Source: Sediminicola sp037203765 (GTDB taxonomy: Bacteria > Bacteroidota > Bacteroidia > Flavobacteriales > Flavobacteriaceae). From it: 64,000 bases of DNA. The stretch covers positions 124,001 to 188,000 of the forward strand of contig NZ_JBBCAS010000007.1 in assembly GCF_037203765.1 (NCBI RefSeq), written 5' to 3'. The notes beneath the pieces are model-generated. The model did not search any database. It was not told the origin of the DNA and saw only the letters and a program-made list of their open reading frames with translations. This document shows positions 1 through 9,500 of this stretch, one piece after another. A program made the position numbers and the translations under genes. Positions within the stretch are counted from its first letter, which is position 1; each line of letters opens with the position of its first letter.

Positions 1-4
1 TGCC

Positions 5-157
5 TCAGTGATCTGGTATGAGCTTGTCAAGGGCATCAAAAGGGGCCGGTAGTTTCGTTAATGCTTTGTTGAAGGTGAACCATTGGGTTGACTCCCTGTT
101 TTCAAGTTGAATTATGTAATAGGGATTACAATTGTTTTGCTTCCTCCCAAAATACAT
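5..157 (-). CDS. possible 50-residue small protein overlapping the mazG 3' end
   Basis: An ATG at 155-157 opens a 50-codon frame that overlaps the last codons of mazG in another frame and ends with TGA at 5-7. The peptide starts MYFGRKQNNC and ends with residues such as LPAPFDALDKLIPDH, a plausible protein-like composition. There is no signal peptide or membrane segment, and I do not recognise a family. It could be a translationally coupled small gene, the relic of a longer gene, or chance. The frame is short and the window ends just beyond it, so the call is weak. Confidence 0.2.
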   Translation of the reverse strand: MYFGRKQNNCNPYYIIQLENRESTQWFTFNKALTKLPAPFDALDKLIPDH

Positions 158-899
158 CCATTTCTGTCAGGGTCATATCTTTTAAGGCCTTGCCCTGCTC
201 TTTGGCCTTCCCTTCCAAGTATTGAAACCTTTTGATGAATTTTTTATTGGTCCGTTCCAGGGCATTTTCTGGATTGATGTTCAGGAATCTGGCGTAATTT
301 ACCATGGAAAAGAGCACATCGCCAAATTCGGCCTCCATGGCGTCTGTATTTCCAGTCCTTACCTCTTCTTGAAATTCTTCCAATTCTTCTTGGACCTTTT
401 CCCAAACTTGTTCCGGTTTTTCCCAATCGAAGCCAACCCCAGCAACTTTGTCCTGAATGCGGTTGGATTTCACCAATGCCGGAAGACTGTTGGGCACGCC
501 CTCCAAAACACTTTTTTTACCTTCCTTTAGCTTGATGTTCTCCCAATTCTGCTTCACTTCTTCCTCATTGGCAACTTCAACATCCCCATAAATATGGGGG
601 TGCCTGGTAATGAGCTTTTCACAAATATCATTTGCCACATCGGCCATATCAAAGGCATTGGACTCACTTCCTATTTTTGCGTAAAAAACAATATGCAATA
701 GGACGTCCCCCAATTCCTTTTTTACTTCCTCCAGGTCATTGTCCAATATGGCATCGCCTAGTTCATAAGTTTCCTCAATGGTCAGGTGCCTCAAGGTCTG
801 CATGGTCTGCTTTTGGTCCCATGGACATTTTGCCCTTAGTTCATCCATGATGGTCAATAATCTATCGAAGGCCTTTAATTGGGTTGCTCTAGAATTCAT
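126..899 (-). CDS. mazG: nucleoside triphosphate pyrophosphohydrolase MazG
   Basis: Cytosolic house-cleaning enzyme that hydrolyses (deoxy)nucleoside triphosphates to monophosphates and pyrophosphate. The 257-residue product has the tandem MazG layout. The first domain carries CPWD near residue 25, the acidic EETYE helix near 42 and KELGD near 61, which bind Mg2+. The second domain repeats an acidic helix (QEELEEFQEE) and EFGD. Length matches the two-domain bacterial family. I chose the ATG at 897-899 (MNSRATQL) because it gives the usual N-terminus; the frame stays open 15 codons upstream but adds an unlikely hydrophobic stretch. In related genomes, as I recall them, mazG sits beside DUF5606 and def; here those lie 9 kb away with other genes between. 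Confidence 0.95.
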   Translation of the reverse strand: MNSRATQLKAFDRLLTIMDELRAKCPWDQKQTMQTLRHLTIEETYELGDAILDNDLEEVKKELGDVLLHIVFYAKIGSESNAFDMADVANDICEKLITRHPHIYGDVEVANEEEVKQNWENIKLKEGKKSVLEGVPNSLPALVKSNRIQDKVAGVGFDWEKPEQVWEKVQEELEEFQEEVRTGNTDAMEAEFGDVLFSMVNYARFLNINPENALERTNKKFIKRFQYLEGKAKEQGKALKDMTLTEMDVFWEEAKQL

Positions 900-1020
900 G
901 CAAAAAAGTTTTCGTAAAAATACGAATCTACCCCAGAAGCCCACGTACGATTTAATTGTTATTTTAGAGAATAAATCATATCAATTCCATTAACTTTCTT
1001 TGAAACAAAAGTCAAAACCG

Positions 1021-1362
1021 ATGAAAGAGGCACATAAACTTTTGGCCATAAAAATAGTACACACCCTGATCTGGCTCTTTTTTGTCGTCATTATATTTTA
1101 TGTTCTTTATTCGGGGGTGACCGGTAAGGTCAATACGCTTACCTGGGTATCCATTGGTCTGGTGTTCGCGGAGGGAATTGTATTGCTCCTTTTCAAGATG
1201 TACTGTCCGTTGACCGTTTTGGCGAGAAATTACTCGGATTCTGAAAAGGATAATTTTGATATTTTTCTTCCAAACTGGCTGGCCAAATACAACAAACTTA
1301 TTTTCACCACACTTTTTATAATTGGTCTGATATTGGTATTGGTTCGCGAATTCCTTTCGTAG
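1021..1362 (+). CDS. small integral membrane protein, three TM helices (DUF2784-like)
   Basis: Predicted 113-residue inner-membrane protein with hydrophobic segments near residues 8-30, 40-60 and 93-110. Between helices 2 and 3 it has a YCPLT motif, which recalls DUF2784 membrane proteins, but the rest is too divergent for a firm assignment. A TTG at 1000 would add seven residues (MKQKSKP). The ATG at 1021 is preferred because it directly precedes the first helix. The gene is divergent from mazG and faces the NAD(P)-binding gene across a shared hairpin. Function unknown. Confidence 0.7.
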   Translation: MKEAHKLLAIKIVHTLIWLFFVVIIFYVLYSGVTGKVNTLTWVSIGLVFAEGIVLLLFKMYCPLTVLARNYSDSEKDNFDIFLPNWLAKYNKLIFTTLFIIGLILVLVREFLS

Positions 1363-1372
1363 GATGGCAAAA

Positions 1373-1407
1373 AAAATCCCCCCAAGAACTACCTTAAGAG
1401 GGATTTT
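1373..1407 (-). terminator. rho-independent terminator of the NAD(P)-binding gene
   Basis: Inverted repeat AAAATCCC (1373-1380) and GGGATTTT (1400-1407). On the minus strand the hairpin is followed by a run of T (complement of the A run at 1369-1376), so it mainly ends the gene at 1431-2078. The plus-strand T run is short, so termination of the membrane-protein gene may be weaker. Confidence 0.7.
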
Positions 1408-1430
1408 CCAACTAACTCAAATTTAAATAC

Positions 1431-2078
1431 CTATTTGGCCTCTGCGACCGATACTTTTTTTACGGCCTCCCCTATCAGGGTGTCTCCTTCCAATATTTCG
1501 AAAGTTGCCGCATTGGCGGTGGTATCGTGAAGTACCCTTACCAAAGTCTGGGCAACATCCTGCCTACTGATGTCTCCATCTTTATGCTCCAAACTTTTGG
1601 CCAGGTCTATCTTTCCGACCGCTTTATCATTTTTTAGTGCCCCTGGGCGAACAATGGTATAATTGAGACCGCTGTGCCTGAGATGCTCATCTGCGTTCTG
1701 TTTGGCTTTCAGATAGTCCTGCAACTTATCAGCCTTCTCGGGTTGGTCTGCCCCAATGGAACTCAACATTACAAATTTTTTGATATGTGCCATTTTTGCC
1801 ACGTCAATGAGTCTTTTTGCTCCTTCTTGGTCAACTTCCACTACTTTTTTTCCTCCGGAACCCGCGGCGAATATCACCTTATCTATATCGTCCATGGTAT
1901 GGACCAAATCCTTTTCCAAATCTCCCAATATGGTTTTTACCCCCATGGACTCAAATTGTTCCATCTGGTCTTTCTTACGTACCATGGCAATTGGTCTGAA
2001 ATATTGTGATTCTTTCAAAAGGTTTACTATTATCTTTCCTGTGGTACCATTGGCACCTGCTATTAATACGTTTTCCAT
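1431..2078 (-). CDS. atypical SDR / NmrA-like NAD(P)-binding protein
   Basis: Soluble 215-residue Rossmann-fold protein of the atypical short-chain dehydrogenase group (YwnB/NmrA-like). A glycine motif GANGTTG lies at residues 8-14, a basic pair after the second strand (MVRKKD) suggests NADP(H) preference, and there is a serine-rich LSSIGA strand followed by YLKAK, which fits the YxxxK pattern. An IVRPGAL stretch is typical of the family. Related proteins are NADPH-dependent reductases of small carbonyl compounds or redox-sensing regulators. No substrate can be assigned from the sequence. The gene stands alone with its own terminator. Confidence 0.8.
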   Translation of the reverse strand: MENVLIAGANGTTGKIIVNLLKESQYFRPIAMVRKKDQMEQFESMGVKTILGDLEKDLVHTMDDIDKVIFAAGSGGKKVVEVDQEGAKRLIDVAKMAHIKKFVMLSSIGADQPEKADKLQDYLKAKQNADEHLRHSGLNYTIVRPGALKNDKAVGKIDLAKSLEHKDGDISRQDVAQTLVRVLHDTTANAATFEILEGDTLIGEAVKKVSVAEAK

Positions 2079-2267
2079 ATCTTAAAGTTAAAGGATAAGG
2101 CGTTAGAACCCAAATTTACAATCCTGTTTAACTCCCTATTAACCCATTCACACACATTTTTAACATTAATTCCAAAAGATGCACCCGTGGATCAAAAGAC
2201 ATTGTTAATAAACCTCCCAAAGCCATTTAGGTTGGGAAAATTCTTATTTTAGTACAAAAAAAACACT

Positions 2268-3098
2268 ATGCTACCATCTTTGGTCTCCACAGCTTGGTTA
2301 AAAAACCATCTAAACGATCCAAAACTAATTATTTTGGATGCCAGCATGTCAGAAAACAAGTCGGGCCCAAATTCTGATATAGGCAACGTTCGTATTCCCA
2401 AGGCCAGGTTTTTTGATCTAAAAAATTCATTTTCGGACAAGAACAACAGTTTGCCCAATATGTTGCCCGATGAAGCCTCCTTTACTGTTGCGTGCCAAAA
2501 TTTGGGAATTGATGCGGATAGCCAAATCGTTGTTTATGACAATTTGGGGATCTATTCCAGCCCAAGGGTTTGGTGGATGTTCAAAACCATGGGACATGAT
2601 AACGTCGCCGTTCTTGATGGGGGTCTTCCCAAATGGATCAAAGAAGATCTGCCCTTAGAACCAGACCAGGATTCGAATTATACTAAAGGTTCTTTTATGG
2701 CCAAATTCAGACCACAAAGAGTGAAAAATGCAACCGATATTTTAAGGAATATTGATAAAAAAGAGGCCTTGATCATCGATGCACGTTCCTCCGGACGTTT
2801 TCGTGGGACGGAACCAGAACCCAGAGCAGATCTAAAAGGAGGGCATGTCCCAGGGTCATTGAACTTACCCTTTACAGCTGTTCTCAAAGATGGACAATTT
2901 CTTCCCAAAGAAGCATTAAGACCCTTATTTGAACCATTCAATATTGGGGAACATCCCTTGGTGTTCACCTGTGGTTCGGGACTAACGGCCTGTATTGTTC
3001 TTTTGGCAAGTGAGCTGGTCCAAAAAAATCCAACGGCAGTTTATGACGGCTCTTGGACAGAATGGGGCCAACTGGAAAATGTTCCCATTGCAACCTAA
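2268..3098 (+). CDS. tandem-rhodanese sulfurtransferase (SseA/MST type)
   Basis: A 276-residue protein with two rhodanese domains (about residues 1-130 and 155-276). It transfers sulfane sulfur from thiosulfate or 3-mercaptopyruvate to thiol acceptors or cyanide. The active loop CGSGLTA places the catalytic Cys at residue 235; this loop resembles CGSGVTA of mercaptopyruvate sulfurtransferases more than the CRKG loop of thiosulfate enzymes. The N-terminal domain has the usual non-catalytic role (VVYDN, VAVLDGG). The ATG at 2268 follows an A-rich leader. An esterase gene follows after 45 bp with no visible terminator, so the two may be co-transcribed. Confidence 0.9.
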   Translation: MLPSLVSTAWLKNHLNDPKLIILDASMSENKSGPNSDIGNVRIPKARFFDLKNSFSDKNNSLPNMLPDEASFTVACQNLGIDADSQIVVYDNLGIYSSPRVWWMFKTMGHDNVAVLDGGLPKWIKEDLPLEPDQDSNYTKGSFMAKFRPQRVKNATDILRNIDKKEALIIDARSSGRFRGTEPEPRADLKGGHVPGSLNLPFTAVLKDGQFLPKEALRPLFEPFNIGEHPLVFTCGSGLTACIVLLASELVQKNPTAVYDGSWTEWGQLENVPIAT

Positions 3099-3143
3099 GG
3101 TCGGACAATCCTTTCTTTTTCCGAATTAAAACATTCAATTCTT

Positions 3144-4016
3144 ATGAAATACTTTTATCTATTCCTAGGCATCCTAATTCCTACAATGACACTATCTCAG
3201 GAAATTGTTAATCTTCCTTCCGATAATAGCCTGGATATACATTGGAAAAAAGCAGAAAAAAGCTATTTCTCGGAAATATGGCAGACCCAAGTGGTAACCA
3301 ATGTCTCCAAACCCACCATGGAAATATTTAGGCCAGATCCAACTATTGCGAACGGCACTGCTGTTATTATTGCCCCGGGTGGAGGAATGTATGCCCTTAG
3401 CATCAATAGTGAAGGAAATGACGTTGCCCGTTGGCTAAACCAAAAAGGCATTACGGCGTTTGTCCTGAAATATAGACTGGTGCCGACTGGGGAGGATGGG
3501 GTGGCCGATTTGGACAAGGATGGTGAACAAGTCAATGACAAGGCCTCCAGAGTTCTGAAAATAGCCACCGAGGACGGGCTCCATGCCGTGAGATACGTCA
3601 GGGAAAATGCCACAAAGTTGGGGGTAGATCCTGATAAAATTGGATTTATGGGATTTTCCGCAGGGGGTGCGGTAACGATGTCCGTCACCTATATTGCATC
3701 GGATGAAAACAGACCAAATTTCATTGTCCCTGTTTATGCTTGGATGGACATTGTCCCCTCCAACGACGTTCCTGTTAACAGTCCCCCTATGCTGGTTATC
3801 TGCTCCACGGATGATCCTTTGGGCCTTGCTCCTGCCAGTGTTGACCTCTATACTTCCTGGACAAAAAAAAGTATTGATGCAGAATTGCACATGTACTCCA
3901 AAGGGGGACACGGATTTGGGATGAAAACCCAAGGGTTGCCCTCTGATTCTTGGATTGAACGTTTCTTGGATTGGTCCATTGCGCAGAAACTGACCAAACC
4001 CCTCTTAAACCACTGA
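3144..4016 (+). CDS. exported alpha/beta-hydrolase (esterase/lipase, BD-FAE or acetyl-xylan-esterase-like)
   Basis: A 290-residue secreted or periplasmic esterase. Residues 1-18 form a signal peptide with a cleavage-like end TLSQE. The oxyanion region reads APGGGMY, the nucleophile elbow is GFSAGG with Ser172, an acid candidate is Asp223 or Asp224 in CSTDDP, and the catalytic His is His256 in GGHGFG. The family de-esterifies plant or algal glycans and small esters. It is followed by an SGNH esterase and a GH20 hexosaminidase, which suggests a role in trimming acetylated glycans; that link is inferred from neighbourhood only. Confidence 0.85.
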   Translation: MKYFYLFLGILIPTMTLSQEIVNLPSDNSLDIHWKKAEKSYFSEIWQTQVVTNVSKPTMEIFRPDPTIANGTAVIIAPGGGMYALSINSEGNDVARWLNQKGITAFVLKYRLVPTGEDGVADLDKDGEQVNDKASRVLKIATEDGLHAVRYVRENATKLGVDPDKIGFMGFSAGGAVTMSVTYIASDENRPNFIVPVYAWMDIVPSNDVPVNSPPMLVICSTDDPLGLAPASVDLYTSWTKKSIDAELHMYSKGGHGFGMKTQGLPSDSWIERFLDWSIAQKLTKPLLNH

Positions 4017-4044
4017 TTACTAGATGTATGATTTTAAAAAACAT

Positions 4045-4077
4045 TTTGACAAATAGTCGAAATATTTGATACTTTTA
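4045..4077 (+). promoter_or_regulatory. Bacteroidota-type promoter for the SGNH esterase gene
   Basis: TTTG at 4045-4048 and TACTTTTA at 4070-4077, spaced 21 bp. This fits the TTTG / TANNTTTG pattern except for the final base. It predicts a transcript starting near 4085 for the genes at 4158 and 4828. Confidence 0.45.
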
Positions 4078-4157
4078 CCCCGAAAATGTAACTGATTTGC
4101 AAAATATTTTTATTTTAAAAACGTTGCATTAAGTATCCAACCAATACCATTTTTGCT

Positions 4158-4802
4158 TTGAAATTTATATTGATTTTTTCGTTCTTCTTTCTATTTTTTG
4201 GACAGGCGCAACAAAGCGGACCATTTCAGGATGAGGTCATTTCCATTCAAAAAAAGTATGACAGATTTTGGGATTCATCAAAACCCACCATTGTTTTTAC
4301 GGGCAGTTCCAGTATCCGAATGTGGAACAATATTCAGGAAGCTTTTCCTGAATACCAAGTCATCAACTCGGGCTTTGGAGGATCCACCTCTTCCGATCTA
4401 TTGCGTTATTCCAATGAATTGATCTTGCAGTACAGACCCCAAAAGGTATTTATTTACGAAGGTGACAATGATATTGCGGCCAAAGTACAAACGGAAGACA
4501 TCCTGAACAACACCTTGGCGATCATAAACCGAATCAAGGCAAGAGATTCAAAAACAGAAATTGTGCTGATCTCTGCCAAACCAAGTATTGCCAGATGGAG
4601 TCAAAGAACCCAATTTAAAAAACTGAATCGCGGCTTTGAACGTTTGTCCAAAAGGGATGACACTATAAGTTATGCCAATGTTTGGGACCCTATGTTGCAA
4701 AACAATAGGGTAAGGCGCGATATCTTTTTGAGGGACGGACTTCATATGAACTCCAAGGGATATGAGCTTTGGCTTTCCGTTATTAAAAAACATGTCAAAT
4801 AA
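4158..4802 (+). CDS. exported SGNH/GDSL-family esterase
   Basis: A 214-residue secreted hydrolase. A strong signal peptide (residues 1-18, phenylalanine-rich, ending GQAQQ) sets the start at the TTG at 4158; the next in-frame ATG is more than 50 codons downstream. SGNH blocks are visible: TGSSS at 48-52 (nucleophile Ser in place of the usual GDS), FGGST, GDND (block III) and DGLHMN with the Asp/His of block V. The family hydrolyses acyl or acetyl esters, often on carbohydrates. The GH20 lipoprotein gene begins 25 bp after its stop, so the two are probably one operon. Confidence 0.85.
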   Translation: MKFILIFSFFFLFFGQAQQSGPFQDEVISIQKKYDRFWDSSKPTIVFTGSSSIRMWNNIQEAFPEYQVINSGFGGSTSSDLLRYSNELILQYRPQKVFIYEGDNDIAAKVQTEDILNNTLAIINRIKARDSKTEIVLISAKPSIARWSQRTQFKKLNRGFERLSKRDDTISYANVWDPMLQNNRVRRDIFLRDGLHMNSKGYELWLSVIKKHVK

Positions 4803-4827
4803 TCCTAAATCCACAGTAGTCCTTTCC

Positions 4828-6444
4828 ATGACCAAATCGCACCTGATCAGATCCTTCGCACTATTTGTAACTATCATCAGCATGGTAGCTTGCCAAGAAA
4901 CGAAAGTAAAAAAACAGATTCAATTTCCATATACAGACCTGGCCACTGAAAATCTAATTCCCAAGCCCTACAAAATTATTGCCACCAACAGTGCATTCGG
5001 ACTTGATGAACATACCGCTATCCATACCTCACAAAATACGTATGGATTCCCCGAAATAGGTCATTTTCTTTCCCAAAAAATAAATGAAAAAATCAGTCTT
5101 ACCCTGCCCGTTAATGAATCGGCCTCTGCATCCGTAGAACGCATTATTTACATCAACCAATCGGATAGTTTGGATTTAAAGACCAAAGAATCCTATCAAT
5201 TATACATCTCCAAAGATTCTGTGATCATAAATTCAAAAACTGCTGAAGGAGCCTTCAGGGGAATTCAGACCCTAAGACAGCTTATCCCCGAAACCAGCAA
5301 TGATACCCTCACCGATCATAAAATGTGGTTGATACCTACCGGGAAAATTTGGGATCATCCTAATTTTGGCTATAGGGGGGCCATGCTGGACGTGGCACGG
5401 CATTTTTTTGAAGTCCAGGACGTGAAAAAGTATTTGGACCTATTGGCCTATTACAAAATGAATGTCCTGCACCTGCACCTCTCGGATGATCAGGGATGGC
5501 GGATTGAAATAAAATCATGGCCTGACCTTACCGCTGTGGGCGGCAAAACCGAAGTGGGTGGTGGCGAAGGCGGTTTCTTTACCCAAGAGGATTACAAAGA
5601 AATTGTCAGATACGCCTCAGAACGACATATTACCATTATTCCTGAGATCGACATGCCTGGGCACACCAATGCCGCATCGGTCTCCTATCCTTTTTTGAAC
5701 GGCAATGGAAAGGTGGTAAAACCCTATACCGGCACCAGGGTGGGCTTTAGTACTTTTGATACCAAGAAAGATACGGTCTATGCTTTTTTGGATGATGTCA
5801 TACGGGAGATAAGCGAAATGACACCAGGGCCTTATTTCCATATTGGAGGGGATGAAAGTCATGTCACCAAGAAAAAGGATTATATCCATTTTGTGGACAA
5901 TGTGGAAAAAATAGTCCATAAATATGGAAAAAAGATGATCGGATGGGATGAAATTGTACAGGCCGATATAGATTCTACAACCATTGCACAACATTGGAGC
6001 AATCCATCCAATGCAATAACTGCCTTGGAAAAGGGTAATAAAATAATCATGTCCCCTGCCAAAAAAGCATATTTGGACATGAAATACGATTCACTTTCGA
6101 AATTTGGACTGGATTGGGCCGGACATATCCCAGTGGATTCTGCCTACCAATGGAGTCCCGAAAAATACATTAAAGGAGTGCAAGCCAAAGATATATTGGG
6201 GGTTGAAGCCCCATTATGGTCGGAAACCATTGGCACTATGGAAGAGTTGGAATATCTGGCCTTTCCCAGAATAATAGGATACGCTGAATTGGGTTGGAGC
6301 ACTGAAGGGAATAGGGATTGGGAAAATTTTAAGGTCCGACTGGCCAACCAAGTTCCCTATCTGGAAAGTATGGAGGTGAAGTATTATCCTTCACCAATAA
6401 TAGATTGGAAAAGAAAAATAAAAACCATTCCCACTGAAAAATAA
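4828..6444 (+). CDS. beta-N-acetylhexosaminidase lipoprotein, glycoside hydrolase family 20
   Basis: A 538-residue exo-hydrolase that removes terminal beta-linked GlcNAc or GalNAc by substrate-assisted catalysis. The chosen ATG (MTKSHLI) gives a lipoprotein signal with the lipobox MVAC; two upstream in-frame ATGs inside the preceding gene would bury it. A GH20b-like N-terminal domain (about 35-160) is followed by the TIM barrel: GAMLDVARHFF, HLHLSDDQGWR, and the catalytic pair Asp342-Glu343 in HIGGDES. A late APLWSET/WAGH-type region lines the substrate pocket. It is probably anchored in the outer or inner membrane facing the periplasm or the outside, acting on chitooligosaccharides or glycoprotein glycans. 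Confidence 0.93.
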   Translation: MTKSHLIRSFALFVTIISMVACQETKVKKQIQFPYTDLATENLIPKPYKIIATNSAFGLDEHTAIHTSQNTYGFPEIGHFLSQKINEKISLTLPVNESASASVERIIYINQSDSLDLKTKESYQLYISKDSVIINSKTAEGAFRGIQTLRQLIPETSNDTLTDHKMWLIPTGKIWDHPNFGYRGAMLDVARHFFEVQDVKKYLDLLAYYKMNVLHLHLSDDQGWRIEIKSWPDLTAVGGKTEVGGGEGGFFTQEDYKEIVRYASERHITIIPEIDMPGHTNAASVSYPFLNGNGKVVKPYTGTRVGFSTFDTKKDTVYAFLDDVIREISEMTPGPYFHIGGDESHVTKKKDYIHFVDNVEKIVHKYGKKMIGWDEIVQADIDSTTIAQHWSNPSNAITALEKGNKIIMSPAKKAYLDMKYDSLSKFGLDWAGHIPVDSAYQWSPEKYIKGVQAKDILGVEAPLWSETIGTMEELEYLAFPRIIGYAELGWSTEGNRDWENFKVRLANQVPYLESMEVKYYPSPIIDWKRKIKTIPTEK

Positions 6445-6464
6445 AGAACCCATTACATTCACAT

Positions 6465-6495
6465 AAAAAAAGCCCTCAGTCATGAGGGCTTTTTT
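6465..6495 (+). terminator. bidirectional terminator between GH20 and the amidohydrolase
   Basis: AGCCCTCA (6471-6478), loop GTCA, TGAGGGCT (6483-6490), with an A run before and a T run after. It works in both directions for the two converging genes. Confidence 0.85.
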
Positions 6496-6515
6496 ACGCG
6501 ACAGACTTATATCTT

Positions 6516-9500
6516 CTATTTTTCCATTCCTGGAATTCCTATAGGTTTTTTCGTTTGCCAATCAAATTTATCAGCCTTTTTGGCTTTGGGCCAAACTTCG
6601 TCCAAATTATTGGCATCATATACTTTTCCGTTTTTGATGACCTGTTGCAGGGTATTGGTATTTCTTAAATCCTCCAAGGGGTTCTGGGTCAGTATCAAAA
6701 TATCCGCCAATTTGCCCGGTTCAAGGGTTCCCAAATCGCCATCCAACCCCAGGGACTTAGCCCCAAGGATAGTGGCTACCCTAAGAGCATCGTGGTTAGA
6801 CATTCCACCACTTGCCACGGACCACAATTCCCAATGGAATCCGAGACCCTGCAATTGACCATGACTGCCAATACCTGCCAAGCCTCCTGCCTTCACCAGA
6901 TCTTTCATGAATTCCGCATGTTTTTTAAATACATGCTCTTCCTCCATAAACCATCCCGGTCTTCTTCTTGATTTATTGGCCAACTCCTCGTAAGGCGTAA
7001 AATATTGCAATTTTTGATCGCCCCATACATCTTCCGTTGCGTAAAAATAATTTTCTGCCCATGGCCCTCCATAAGAAACCAGTAGTGTTGGTGTTACCGC
7101 CATTTTTGCATCTGCTATGGTCTTCACCACATCTTGGTAAATAGGATAGATCGGCAAGGAGTGTTCATGTCCAGGATAACCATCCAAAAGTTGGGTCATG
7201 TTCAGTTTAAAATCCAATCCGCCTTCCGTGGTGGGCATAAGCTGAAGCTCTTTGGCCGCCATGATAATCCACTGCCGTTGCTGTCTATTGCCTACCAGGT
7301 ACATCTTGATACTTTTGGTATTGTAATATTCGCTATACTGTTTTAAAACATCCTTGGCATGATCCAAACTTTCGATCTGGTATGACCAATAGCCTACCCC
7401 AGGTCCTGTACTATACACCCGTGGTCCATGAAGCATCCCGGCATCTACCATATCCGAGTAGGTAAGCACATCCGTTGTAGCCGTCTGCGGATCTCTCGTA
7501 GTGGTTACGCCATAGGCGAGATTGGCAGAATACATCCAGACCTGGCTCTTGTGAACGTTCCAATTGGGCCACATATGGGCATGGGTATCCACAAATCCTG
7601 GAGTTAGCGTTTTTCCAGACATATCTAGAACCTCGGTACCGGTAGGAGAAATAAAACTTCCAGATGGACCAATCTGTTTAATGCGGTTGTTTACAACCAG
7701 AATATCCCCATTTTCGATAACCTCATCACCATTCATGGTAATGATGCGCCCCCCTTTCAATAATAAGTTCCCTGTTGGGATGTCCTTTTTATAAACCACC
7801 TTTATTTTAAATTCCTCGGCCTTGAATTTTGGATCCTTTTTGGCATCTTCCCCATTGGGTTTACCCTCCTTAATGGAGTCGGTCTTTTTACCAAGATCCT
7901 TTAATTCCTTCTCCTTCTTTTTAATGTCCGCTATACTGTCATTGAATTTCTTTCCGGCCTCCAGATCATATTTGAAATGGCTAGCCCCTAAGGACCAATG
8001 CACCATTTTACTGTTGGAGGACCAAACGGGAAACTCCCCTCCCATGATGGTAAGTTTCATGACCGGAAAAGCTGCCTCTTGTGGCTTAGCTACCGATACG
8101 GAGGGCGTTTTACCATATCTGGGGATGATCACGGAATAAATATCATTATTGATTTTGGCCAAAGCAGTTGAGCCGTCCGGGGATATCAGAATAAGACTGG
8201 CCTTCGATCCTTTTTCCTCAGCCCTCCAACCCTCTTCAGAAGAAGGCATCAGCGATGGAAGGTAATGGTCGATGTCGTGATCCTTTCCAAAAACATCAGA
8301 AGAACCATAGGTTTCAATGCCTTTTAGCTCCAGGTGCGATTTTTCGTCCGAACCGTCCCAACGAATTGACACCAAACCTTTTTTGCTATCGAAAAGATAG
8401 ATACGATCATCCACTTTGGTAAAATGTGGGTAGCTTCGGTCTTTTGATTTATCGATATAAGTAATGCTCCCTCCTTCCGAAGCGATCCAAACCAAATCTT
8501 CTTGGGCACTATCAGAAAAAGTATCGATGGCATTATCATAGTTTTGTGCCGAACCACTATGGAAAACAATTCTATTTGCACCATAAGACCATGAAGGATT
8601 GGTATAGATTCCGGGTTCTTTGGTCAATTGCTCAACTTTGATACGCCCTGTAACATTGGCTTTATAGAGATGGCCACCTCCGGCTTTCCATGTCGTGAAC
8701 ACCAGATATTTTCCATCCGGCGACCATGAGGGATGGGCTTCCGTAAAATTATGGTTGGTAATCCTTTTGGGTGTACCATTGGGCAAATCCATCACATAAA
8801 GCCTATTCAGGGCAGTAAAAGCCAACTGCTTGCCATCTGGTGATGGTTTGGCATCCCTAATTTGGGTGACCATGGCCTCTTTGGCATCCTCTATGGGATA
8901 TTTAAAGTCCAATCTCGGACCAAGATCCAATTGTACATCTACCTCAAAGGGTATTTCATTGGCTGTATTGTTTTCCAAAGAAATAGAAAAGATCTTCCCC
9001 CCATAAGAAACTATCAGGTTTCGATTATCAGGTGTAAAGGACATAGCCGGCAACACCCCTAAAGGTGCAATGGATTCCTGCTCATCGCGTTGTACGGGAT
9101 AGGCCAGCCATTTTTCTGCTCCAGTTTTTAAATTTCTGAGTATCAATCCGGTTTCTTCCTCAAATCTAGTCCCATAAACCATCCATTCCCCATCATTGGA
9201 CAAAGTAGGGGTAAATGCGGACCCATAGCGCGACGTTATGGTCGCCATATCCCCATCGACCATATCATAAGTGCCAATTTGATATTGTGGCAATTGTGCA
9301 TTGTAGTTCCACGCACCTTTTCGTTGGGAAAAGTAGATCAATTTCCCATCGGCAGCTATGGCCGGGTCAATGGTCTTTAGATCTTTAGGCTCGCTGAACA
9401 ATGTATTTCCTTTTCCTCCATCCTTGTGGAAAATATGAAGCTTGGGGGTTCTTCTTCCCTTGGATCCAATGATAAACTGTCCGTCAGAAGTCCATTCGGC

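Noticed and set aside
3435..3932. 165-codon minus-strand open frame across the exported esterase
   Set aside because: It overlaps the clearly coding esterase (signal peptide, GxSxG, catalytic His) and has no recognisable motif or start context.
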